Shown here: piece by piece, positions 33,250-41,694 of the stretch | Layout of the letters: the number at the start of each line of letters is the position of its first letter | Numbering within the stretch: position 1 is the stretch's first letter | Source of the DNA: Streptomyces formicae | Lineage (GTDB): Bacteria; Actinomycetota; Actinomycetes; Streptomycetales; Streptomycetaceae | NCBI RefSeq assembly: GCF_002556545.1 | Contig: NZ_CP022685.1 | Location: forward strand, 6,984,001 to 7,048,000 | Direction of reading: 5' to 3' | DNA: 64,000 nucleotides | The notes under the pieces: model-generated | Seen by the model: only the letters and a program-made list of their open reading frames with translations | Database searches by the model: none | Told to the model about the DNA's origin: nothing | Position numbers and translations under genes: made by a program

Positions 33250-36200
33250 TCACCGAACGGCTCCGTCTGGTGAGCTGGTCGGGGATGACTGCGACGGTAC
33301 AGATGCTGGACGCCTTTTCGGAGCCGCACGCGTAACCGCTGTTGGCTGTCGCTCTTCCTCGAAGGACAGTTGGCCCGGCGCGGCGTCTCGAGAGTTGGTC
33401 TCCACCGCATAGCGTCGTTGGTTCTCTTCGAGGAGGCGGTCGAGGATTTCCTGGCGGGCGACGGGGCCGACGGTGTAGCGGGGGCCTTGGCGGGTGTCCT
33501 GGAAGCCGTGGTCGAGGCCGCCGGGCTGGTCGAGGAGGTCGTGCCAGCCGTAGGCGCGGGCGACTTCCTCGTCGATGGTGCGGTGGATGGTGCGGAGTTC
33601 GGTGATGTCGGGGTCGGTGCACTTCTCGTCGTGGACGAGGTTGTATGTGGCGGTGAGGCCGCCGCGGGCGGGCATGATCGCGCGACGGTGGGTGTCGAGG
33701 CGGTGGCCCGCTTCACGGAGGGGCGGGGTGAGTTCGGGGCGAGGCAGGGTTTCGAAAACGTCCGAGGGTGAGTAGTTGAGGTCGGCCTTCATCGTCGAAC
33801 TCCGGCTGATGGCCCACCAGTAATGCGGGGCGCTGCTCAGCAGGGCCAGCATCGCGGAGTCGTCGCTGGCGAAGACGCAGAGCTTGTGCGCGAAGACCTG
33901 TCCGGTCGGCACCATCACCGGCATCACGACCTTACTCACAAGCGTGATCACGAGAGTGCGGTCCGTCCTCTCAGTTGCCGCGTAGAGCCCCTTGGCGCGT
34001 TCGGCGAACCACCACCACTTCTCCCTCCTGACTGGCCGGTTGCTCTTCTCCCGCTCCGGCTTTACCAGCCGCCGGACCTGCTCGTACGCCGCAGGGAATT
34101 CTTTGGCCCGTTCCTCGCGCCAGTCATGGAAATTGATGACCCATCGACTGGCCGACCCGTCCGGGCGCGAGTTTAGGTCCTGCCCGTTCAGGTAGGGGAA
34201 CAGCACCTTCCGGTACCGCTCATCCTGCGCAATCAACACTTCGGCCGCCTGAGGCTGCATGGTGAATCCCAGTCCCAGCACGTACGAACCGATGAAGGCA
34301 ATTCCCTGGTTTTCCGCTAATCGATGCGCCGCTCCCGTCACCCGCGACACCGCATCCAGCGACGACGTGAGCCCCGCAACCTCGACCCCGTCCGCGACAC
34401 GTAGCCCTCCCGGACTGACCGCCGCCCGGCTCGTCCACACCGCGCAGTATTCGAGAACCGCGCTCCGCGACGGCCACGGCGCGCTCTTCACCGCCTGCCG
34501 CAACTCCACCCCATCTGCCACCAAGCAGTCCAGACCGACCTCCCGGGTGTCCCCCTGGGCCAGCGTGTTCGTCGCGATCAGCCCCGTCTGGCCACGCTCG
34601 TTCAGCAGATCGTGGGCCCGCAGCAGGAAGTAGGCCACCAGATCCGCACTCCCACGCGCGGATCGCCCGATCCCGGTGACGTAGTAGTCGCGGAACGACT
34701 TGCCCAGTGATCCGGTGAGCCTCTGTCCGCCGAGGAAGGGAGGGTTGCCGATCACGGCGTCAAAGCCGCCCTGCCGGAACACCTCCGGGAAACGGTAGGG
34801 CCAGTGGAAGGGCTTCCAGGCGTCACCGTCGGCGCCGAGCGCGCCGCGTGTGCCGCGGCGGGTGGCCTCGTCCATCTGCCGTTCGACCTCGGCGCGTCCT
34901 GCCGGATCGGACTTGCCCCATCGGCGTACGTGGTCGGCGGCCAAGACGGAAGCGTCGTCGAACCCGGACCCGCCGCGCGCGGCGCGGTCCAGAGAGGCGG
35001 TGACCAGGAGATTGGCGACGCGCTCCTGCAGTGCCACCGCTTCCTTGGCTTCGCGGAGGACCCGCCGTTTCTCCTCCAGCGCGACGAGGGACGTACCCGG
35101 GATATCCACAATGCTTGAGCGGAGCCGGGCGGCACGCTCCACATTGCCACCGAACCCGGTGAGCTGGGGAACCGTCGCAGTGAAGTCGACCGGGGAGCGG
35201 TCGTGCACACGGCGGCGCCCTGGCAGCAGGTGCATGGCCTCAAGCTGTGCGTACGACGCGAGTCCCACCAGGGAGTCGCCGTCGAGCAGTCGATCGTCGA
35301 GGAACGTGAACGGCATGCCAGGTTCGACGGTCTCCAGCCACAGAGCGAACTTGGCGAGTTCGACGGCGAGCGGGTTGATGTCCACTCCGTACAGGCAGCG
35401 CTCGGCGATCTCGCGGCGTGCCCGGAGTATCGTCCGGTCGGCGTTGGCGTCGGTCGTCTCGCGGAGGAACTTGCCCTGCTGCCCGCGCGCGCGGGACTTC
35501 AGCAGCATCTCCGCCAGGTACCGGCACGCGGCGACGAGGAACGCCCCGGACCCGCAGGCCAGGTCCGCGATCTTGAGTCGGAGGATTTCGCTGCTGGGCT
35601 TGAGGACCCAGGTGTTCCGGTCCGCGGTCTGCAGCGGGCCGTAAGAGTGGACCAAGGGTTCGAGCGCGCCCCGGGCCACCTCCGCGGCGAGTTCCTCAGG
35701 GGTGTAATGGGCGCCGGTCGTCCGGCGTGTCGACGAGCGGCCGACGTACAGGCCGCCGGGCGAGACGACGACGGGGAGCCCTCGCAGGTCGCGGCGGATG
35801 ATGCCGTTGAAGGGGAGGAGGCGCTCGGCGAGACCGAGATCTCCGTTGGTCCCAGCCAGTAACTTCCGCCGGGCCTCCTCGCGTTCGGAGGTCTCCGGAG
35901 GGCGGAGTGCGCGCTCGACCGCCTTCGGGGTACCCAGACCCGACTTCTTGTACCGGTCCGCGAGCGCCGCGGCCAGTCGGCCCGGCGCATCCGGGTGCTG
36001 CGCAGCTTCCGCGGCGAGGCGCTCCAACTCGGCCAGCTCCACCTGGATCTCCCGGCCGGGCTTGCCGATCAGGCCGACGACCGGGTCCGCCGCGCGTCGC
36101 CCTTCGTACTCCAGGAGCCCTTCGTAGACGTGCCCGATCTGAGAGATCGACAACTGCCCGAAGGCCGTCCTGCGGCGCTCGCGCGTACGACCGCGGCCGA

Positions 36201-37473
36201 CCGTGACGAACTGCACCGCACGCAGCATGTGCAGCACCGTCCGGTCGTCGACGGGCCATGGTGAGCTGCCGTCACCGGGCTCCAGCCAGGGGTGGCGACG
36301 GGGGTCGAAGAGGCTGCCGTCGTATCCGCACACTTGGAGACGCGGGTGGTCCACGCCCTGGTACACGGCGCGGAAGAGAGCGACCAGGCGGTGCCATGCC
36401 GCGTGGCTCTGCTCCAGGTCCTCCTCGCTCGTGGCCCTGGCCTGAGCTTCGAGGTCGACACAGAGCGCGCCTGCCGAATAGGCCGATACGTAAAGAGGGT
36501 TGTCCGCCGGGAGCAGTCCGCGCTCCTCCGCGAAGAACACGAACAGGATCCGCATCTGAGTGGAGAGCGCCGCCTTGTACACCTCGGCGGCGGGCTCGCG
36601 TCCGAGGCCCGGCCGATTGCTGCCGCGCGCCTCCTGGTCCGTACGGCCGATGGCGGCGACAAGGAGGTCGACGGCTTCCTTGACCTGCCGTCCGAGGGAT
36701 TCGGTGAGGTCCTCGGTCTCGTCCTCCGCGTGGGAGAGCAGGTGGGAGAGGGTTTCGTCGTTCGGGACCGAAAAGAAGCGGCGTCGGCAGAGCAGCGAGA
36801 GGAAGGCCCGCACCACCGGGCGGTCGGCGGCCGACGCCCAGTCCGCAGTGTCGAAGGTGACGTAGCTGGTGGGCGCGTCGCGGGGTGCCCACACGAGGGT
36901 CCACCAGCGGCCGGCCGCGACCAGTCCGAGGCCGGTGCCGTGGTGACGGCACATGCGTGCCAGCTGGTCCGCCGGCGACTCAGCCCAAGCCGTGCCGGGC
37001 TGCCGGGCTGTCGGGACCGTGCCCGGTGCGCAGACCAGTCCGAGCAGTGCGATTTCCGACGGCTCCGGGGCGGTCGGATCGTGGGTGTCCGGGGAGGTGA
37101 GAGCGAACGACGGGGTGAGTGGCTCCTGATGCCCTGATTCGTGGAAGGCGAGACGCGCAAGCAGGTCCGGTTCTTCGTGTAACGCGTCTGCCCAGCCGAG
37201 TAGGGAACCCAGGAGATGTCGGATCCAGTCGCCGTGTATTCGCTGCGGGTCCGACTGCCAGGCCCGGTGGGCCTGGCGGAGCAGGCGCCGCGCCGCCTCG
37301 TCCAAGGCGTCGAGGCGGGGCCATACGCAGGTGAGCGTCGACAGCGGGAGGAAAGGGCCGTCAATGGAGACGAGCGCCAGCCACTCTTTGTGCTGCTGTC
37401 GGCCATCCGGTGGCGTTCCTCGGGAGTTGTACGGCCTGGTTCTGGTTCGTACAGTCGGCGCACTGCGAGCCAT
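33250..37473 (-). CDS. Second DrmMI-like adenine DNA methyltransferase, inverted paralogue
   Basis: 1407 residues from ATG 37473 (GGGGGTG upstream; an in-frame GTG lies two codons earlier), the same length as drmMI. Motif I is canonical ('ADLACGSGAFLVA', Asp637, Gly641, Gly643). Motif IV is 'GNPPFLGG' (Asn910-Pro-Pro-Phe913). 'YGVDINPLAVELAKFALWL' lies between them. The N-terminal half is only moderately like drmMI. From motif IV on identity is high, except for a window of about 45 residues after 'VRRLVKPERE' that differs almost completely, the likely specificity segment. The extreme C terminus is also different. The gene is divergent from drmA and convergent with abiEii. It could provide a second methylation specificity for DISARM. 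Confidence 0.8.
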   Translation of the reverse strand: MARSAPTVRTRTRPYNSRGTPPDGRQQHKEWLALVSIDGPFLPLSTLTCVWPRLDALDEAARRLLRQAHRAWQSDPQRIHGDWIRHLLGSLLGWADALHEEPDLLARLAFHESGHQEPLTPSFALTSPDTHDPTAPEPSEIALLGLVCAPGTVPTARQPGTAWAESPADQLARMCRHHGTGLGLVAAGRWWTLVWAPRDAPTSYVTFDTADWASAADRPVVRAFLSLLCRRRFFSVPNDETLSHLLSHAEDETEDLTESLGRQVKEAVDLLVAAIGRTDQEARGSNRPGLGREPAAEVYKAALSTQMRILFVFFAEERGLLPADNPLYVSAYSAGALCVDLEAQARATSEEDLEQSHAAWHRLVALFRAVYQGVDHPRLQVCGYDGSLFDPRRHPWLEPGDGSSPWPVDDRTVLHMLRAVQFVTVGRGRTRERRRTAFGQLSISQIGHVYEGLLEYEGRRAADPVVGLIGKPGREIQVELAELERLAAEAAQHPDAPGRLAAALADRYKKSGLGTPKAVERALRPPETSEREEARRKLLAGTNGDLGLAERLLPFNGIIRRDLRGLPVVVSPGGLYVGRSSTRRTTGAHYTPEELAAEVARGALEPLVHSYGPLQTADRNTWVLKPSSEILRLKIADLACGSGAFLVAACRYLAEMLLKSRARGQQGKFLRETTDANADRTILRARREIAERCLYGVDINPLAVELAKFALWLETVEPGMPFTFLDDRLLDGDSLVGLASYAQLEAMHLLPGRRRVHDRSPVDFTATVPQLTGFGGNVERAARLRSSIVDIPGTSLVALEEKRRVLREAKEAVALQERVANLLVTASLDRAARGGSGFDDASVLAADHVRRWGKSDPAGRAEVERQMDEATRRGTRGALGADGDAWKPFHWPYRFPEVFRQGGFDAVIGNPPFLGGQRLTGSLGKSFRDYYVTGIGRSARGSADLVAYFLLRAHDLLNERGQTGLIATNTLAQGDTREVGLDCLVADGVELRQAVKSAPWPSRSAVLEYCAVWTSRAAVSPGGLRVADGVEVAGLTSSLDAVSRVTGAAHRLAENQGIAFIGSYVLGLGFTMQPQAAEVLIAQDERYRKVLFPYLNGQDLNSRPDGSASRWVINFHDWREERAKEFPAAYEQVRRLVKPEREKSNRPVRREKWWWFAERAKGLYAATERTDRTLVITLVSKVVMPVMVPTGQVFAHKLCVFASDDSAMLALLSSAPHYWWAISRSSTMKADLNYSPSDVFETLPRPELTPPLREAGHRLDTHRRAIMPARGGLTATYNLVHDEKCTDPDITELRTIHRTIDEEVARAYGWHDLLDQPGGLDHGFQDTRQGPRYTVGPVARQEILDRLLEENQRRYAVETNSRDAAPGQLSFEEERQPTAVTRAAPKRRPASVPSQSSPTSSPDGAVR
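33500..33577 (-). repeat. 78-bp perfect inverted repeat shared by the two methyltransferase genes (right arm)
   Basis: This is the counterpart of 29670-29747. Recombination between the arms would invert the segment holding the DUF397 gene, the XRE and ATPase remnants and abiEi-abiEii, and would exchange the 3' ends of the two methyltransferases. Confidence 0.9.
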
Positions 37474-37836
37474 GGACACCCCCGTGGCACAACGGTGATC
37501 CGGGCAGGTGCATGACGAAGCCACCACGACCGACGGTAGCTGGGTAGGCGCGTGATGGACAGAGGCCCTACGGGCTATGGCATTCGGCCCCGGCCGGACG
37601 GCGGGCGGGGCGGGGTGGGATGGATCGGGAACCGGGCGACCGCGACATCGCCGAGCTGCTCGCCCGGGCGCAGTACGGAGCGAAGCAGGACACAGCCTGA
37701 ATGTCGGTGGCGCCCATTAGCATCGTGATGTTGACGGATCATCATGCAGACGCCTGTGCTGAGGGAATCACGTCTGCAGGGCGTGTGCACGTGCCATGGC
37801 AGCGCAGCAGGGCCGGAACCGAGAGAGGAATCGCGG
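37474..37836. promoter_or_regulatory. 363-bp divergent intergenic region between the second methyltransferase and drmA
   Basis: It must hold promoters for both directions. A small + frame (ATG 37620 to TGA 37700, 26 residues, containing 'DIAELLARAQYGAK') has no recognisable family and may be a leader or a remnant. Around 37718-37745 an AT-richer stretch contains TTGACG and an imperfect dyad (TGATG, 9 bases, CATCA), a possible regulatory site for drmA. AGAGGAA (37823-37829) is the drmA ribosome site. Confidence 0.4.
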
Positions 37837-40800
37837 ATGCCGAGCATGTCACCCGGAGTGCCGACGGGAGCGTCGTCGCAGTCGTTGGAGGAGGATCTCC
37901 TCCAACGGGTCCGCGAGGTCCCGCAGCGCTTCGCGGCGGCCACGTCCTACGAGGTCCGGGACGAGCTCGGCGAGATCATCAGCCGGGACCTGCTCGGTCC
38001 GTGGGACGGCCCCGGCGAGGAGTTCGACCCGCGGGCGGCAGGCCCGCGCGACCGATATCTGGTCGGCATGCTGGGCCCCAAGCGGACGTTGACGAACTCG
38101 CTCGCTGCCGCGTCCGAACAGCTCGACGACGATTCCGACGGTGAAGGCGACGGCACCGACCACAGCCTCCCGGAAAAGCTCACCACGCAGAACGCGGGCC
38201 GGATGTGGGCCTCCTCGATGGGCATGATGTTCGCCGTTCCGGCCGGGGCCGACGCGGTCAGCGTGCGTGTCCGCTGGGGCCGCTACCACAAGACGCAGGT
38301 GCTGGCGGAGGACGGTGCAGCTCGCACGACCTGGGCTCGTCAGCAGGTCGAGGAGCAGGCGGAAGTCCGGCTCGACGGGGCCGCGCGGCAGAGACTGCCA
38401 CTCCTCGCGAGTGACCCTGAGGCTCCAGGCGTACGCCTGGAAGTCGATGTGCGGGAGCGGTCCGGTGCGAGCCGGGTGGTCGAACTCGCCCTGGTCAACG
38501 GCCAGGACGAGCCCGCCCAGTCCAAGGACAGCGCCTGGCTGTTCCAGACCGAGCTGCAGGTCACCGCCCTCGACGGAGCCGCGGCCGTCTTCGAGCCCAT
38601 CTCCGACCCGCTGCGCGACGGTGCCGAAGCAGTAGGCGAGGGCACGGCCGACCTCGAGGAACAGCGCCTCACCCTGCTCTACCGCAACCAGCTCAAGCAC
38701 GCCGCAGGCCGTAACGTCGCCGTCGACGCGCTGGTGGACCAGGGAGAGCGACGGGCCCACCGGCTCACCACCAACTGGCTCCCCGTCCACGACGTACCGG
38801 CCACCGTCGCCCCCACCGGCGAGGACGCCACCTACCTGGCCGGCCTCGAACTGTCGATGGACGCCCTCGCCGAGCTCCCCGCCGACCGGCTGACCGCCGC
38901 CCTGGCGCCCCTCGCCGAGGGGTACACCGCATGGCTCGAGGAGCAGCGGGCCCACGCCGGGACGTTGCCGCCCGGCCTGCGAGCTACCGCGCTGGACGCC
39001 GTGGAACAGGCCGGCGACGTGGCCGCGCGGATCACGCTCGGCGTGGATATGCTCTCCGACCCCGAACGCCCCGAGGCGCTCGAGGCGTTCCGGTTCGCCA
39101 ACCGGGCCATGGCCCTCCAGCGTCGACACACCGCCATCGCCGCACTGCGCGAGCGCGAAGGCATCGGCTTCGCGCAGGCGAAGGCACGGATCGACGAACA
39201 GGGCGCCGCGGCCGCCTCCTGGCGCCCGTTCCAGCTGGCCTTCGTGCTGCTCAACCTTCGTGCACTCGCCGTCCCCACCCTCACGGAGAGGGAAGCAGGA
39301 CCGGACGCCATCGTCGACCTGCTGTTCTTTCCCACCGGTGGCGGCAAGACCGAGGCATACCTGGGCCTGGCCGCCTTCACCTTCGCCATCCGCAGACTTC
39401 AAGGGACGCTCGGCGAAGGCGCTGACGCCAGAAGCGGCGAGGCCGGAGTGGCCGTTCTCATGCGGTACACGCTGCGGCTGCTCACAGCTCAGCAGTTCCA
39501 GCGTGCCGCGGCCCTGGTCTGCGCCGCCGAGGTGCTCCGCCGCGAGGCGTACGAGGCAGGCGACACACGGTGGGGCGACACCCCCTTCCGCATCGGGCTC
39601 TGGGTCGGTGGGGCCGTCTCGCCCAACCGCTACGAAGAGGCCGCCCAGCAGATCGCCGAGGCCAAGGAAGCAGGAGCGGGCCGGGGCGCCAAGGTCCTCC
39701 AGACCCTCGCCTGTCCCTGGTGCGGCACCGCACTGAGCGCCCAGCACGACCTTCACCCCGACGACACCCTGCGCCGAGTCCTGCTCTACTGCGCCAACGG
39801 GGAAGGCAAGAACGCCTGCCCGTTCTCCCAGCGGCGCTCACCCGGCGAAGGGCTGCCCATCCTCACCGTGGACGAGGAGATCTACCGCCTCGCCCCGAGC
39901 CTGCTGATCGCCACCGTGGACAAACTCGCCCAGCTGCCCTGGCGCGGCTACGCAGGCATGCTCTTCGGCCGAGTCTCCGAGCTCTGCCCCCGCCACGGCT
40001 ACCGCCACGCCGACCTCGACGCGCGCACCTCCTGCGGCCAGACTCACAACTCGAAGGGCAAGTACGAGGCGGTCGCCAGCCGCCCTGTCACCCGGCTGCG
40101 CCCGCCGGACCTCATCATCCAGGACGAGTTGCACCTGATCTCCGGCGCACTGGGCACCACCGTCGGCCTCTTCGAAGCCGCCGTCGACCAGCTCTGCACC
40201 TGGCCCGCTCCCGACGGCCATGGGGGCAGCCGCCCAGTCGGCCCCAAGATCGTGGCCTCCACCGCGACGACCAAACGTGCCGCCGACCAGATCCGCGGCG
40301 TCTTCGCCCGCCGGGCGGCGATCTTCCCGCCCCGGGTGGTCGACGTCGAGGACACCTTCTTCTCCCAGCAGGTCGCCGTCACCCCCGCTGCCCCCGGCCG
40401 CCGTTATCTGGGCATCTGCGCACATGGTGTCCGGATGAAGCAGGCCGAGATTCGCGTCGCCGAGATTCTGGCCCTGGCCGGCCAGACTCTCTTCGACCGG
40501 CACGGTGCCCCCGCCGACCCGTATATGACACTGGTCGGTTACTTCAACGCCACCCGTGAACTCGCCGGGATGCGCCGCTTCCTGGACGACGACATCGCCA
40601 CCCGGGTGCGTGTCCACGGAACCCGCAAGGGCCTGTCCAACCGGCTGCTGCGCCGCACCGACATGCTCTCCGTCCAGGAACTGACCTCCCGAATCTCCTC
40701 GGGTGACATCACCGAGGTGCTCGCCCGCCTGGAGATCGGCTTCGACGAGGAACTGGACACCACGGTCCGCAGGCAGGCCCTCGTTGACGAACTGAAGGCT

Positions 40801-41694
40801 GCCGCACAGCACAAGCAGCGTCTCGACCCCGCGAAGCTGGGCCTGCGCAACGAGAGCAACGGCGCAGTGGACGCGGTCATCGCCACCTCCATGCTCCAGG
40901 TCGGCGTCGACGTCTCCCGGTTCGGCCTGATGCTGGTGGTCGGCCAGCCGAAGAACACCGCCGAATACATCCAGGCGTCCTCCCGCGTCGGGCGCGACGC
41001 CAAACGGCCCGGCCTCGTCGTCACCCTCTACAACTGGACGCGCCCGCGCGACCTTGCTCACTTCGAGACCTTCAGCCACTACCACGCCACCTTCTACCGC
41101 GAGGTCGAAGCACTCTCGGTCACACCCTTCGCCCGCCGCTCCCTGGACCGCACGACAGCAGCCGCCTGGATCGCCGCCATCCGGAACGCGGACGCCGGCC
41201 ACTCACGTAACGCGGACGCCTACGACGTGGACCTCGACGGCCCCGTCGCGCGCCAGGTCACCGAGCAGTTCCTCGCGCGTGCCGAAACCGTGGGCGGCGA
41301 GCGAGCTCGCGACTACCTCGCGGAGCGCATCGACACCCTCAAGGAGGCCTGGACCACTCGCAAGCAGGGCAATTCGCGCCTCGGCTACGAGGAAGGGAAA
41401 TGGCAGCGGCAGCAGCTCACGGGTCTGCTCGACAAGGCGACCGGGGCGAAGTGGGGCGAGCTCACCGTCTCCCAGTCAATGCGCGAGACGGAGAACGAAA
41501 TCAACCTCCTGGTCCCCGGCAGCGGACTCTTCGACGTCGTGGGCGGAGCCCCACCATGGAGTTATTCCGGTGGCCAGGGCCCGGACGACGCCGGCTCCGC
41601 CGAGGAGACCCCGGACGGAGACGAGACCGGAACCGTCCTGGACAACAAGCAGCAGGGACCGACCGGACCGAACGGAAAGAAGGCGCGCGCATGA
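37837..41694 (+). CDS. drmA: DrmA: DISARM helicase
   Basis: 1285 residues; ATG 37837 chosen for the AGAGGAA site, although an in-frame ATG exists 93 bases earlier. The N-terminal half (to about 450) is acidic and lacks known motifs. The helicase core has Walker A 'FPTGGGKTEAYLGL' (Gly501-Thr505) and a DExH variant 'IIQDELHLISG' (Asp763-His766). It also has the motif VI-like 'ASSRVGRDAKRPGLV'. Cysteine pairs ('CPWCGT', 'CPRHGY' and neighbouring Cys) suggest zinc sites between motifs. DrmA with DrmB forms the DISARM core complex that recognises and loads onto incoming unmethylated DNA. It overlaps drmB by four bases (ATGA), with drmC coupled after that. Confidence 0.88.
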   Translation: MPSMSPGVPTGASSQSLEEDLLQRVREVPQRFAAATSYEVRDELGEIISRDLLGPWDGPGEEFDPRAAGPRDRYLVGMLGPKRTLTNSLAAASEQLDDDSDGEGDGTDHSLPEKLTTQNAGRMWASSMGMMFAVPAGADAVSVRVRWGRYHKTQVLAEDGAARTTWARQQVEEQAEVRLDGAARQRLPLLASDPEAPGVRLEVDVRERSGASRVVELALVNGQDEPAQSKDSAWLFQTELQVTALDGAAAVFEPISDPLRDGAEAVGEGTADLEEQRLTLLYRNQLKHAAGRNVAVDALVDQGERRAHRLTTNWLPVHDVPATVAPTGEDATYLAGLELSMDALAELPADRLTAALAPLAEGYTAWLEEQRAHAGTLPPGLRATALDAVEQAGDVAARITLGVDMLSDPERPEALEAFRFANRAMALQRRHTAIAALREREGIGFAQAKARIDEQGAAAASWRPFQLAFVLLNLRALAVPTLTEREAGPDAIVDLLFFPTGGGKTEAYLGLAAFTFAIRRLQGTLGEGADARSGEAGVAVLMRYTLRLLTAQQFQRAAALVCAAEVLRREAYEAGDTRWGDTPFRIGLWVGGAVSPNRYEEAAQQIAEAKEAGAGRGAKVLQTLACPWCGTALSAQHDLHPDDTLRRVLLYCANGEGKNACPFSQRRSPGEGLPILTVDEEIYRLAPSLLIATVDKLAQLPWRGYAGMLFGRVSELCPRHGYRHADLDARTSCGQTHNSKGKYEAVASRPVTRLRPPDLIIQDELHLISGALGTTVGLFEAAVDQLCTWPAPDGHGGSRPVGPKIVASTATTKRAADQIRGVFARRAAIFPPRVVDVEDTFFSQQVAVTPAAPGRRYLGICAHGVRMKQAEIRVAEILALAGQTLFDRHGAPADPYMTLVGYFNATRELAGMRRFLDDDIATRVRVHGTRKGLSNRLLRRTDMLSVQELTSRISSGDITEVLARLEIGFDEELDTTVRRQALVDELKAAAQHKQRLDPAKLGLRNESNGAVDAVIATSMLQVGVDVSRFGLMLVVGQPKNTAEYIQASSRVGRDAKRPGLVVTLYNWTRPRDLAHFETFSHYHATFYREVEALSVTPFARRSLDRTTAAAWIAAIRNADAGHSRNADAYDVDLDGPVARQVTEQFLARAETVGGERARDYLAERIDTLKEAWTTRKQGNSRLGYEEGKWQRQQLTGLLDKATGAKWGELTVSQSMRETENEINLLVPGSGLFDVVGGAPPWSYSGGQGPDDAGSAEETPDGDETGTVLDNKQQGPTGPNGKKARA

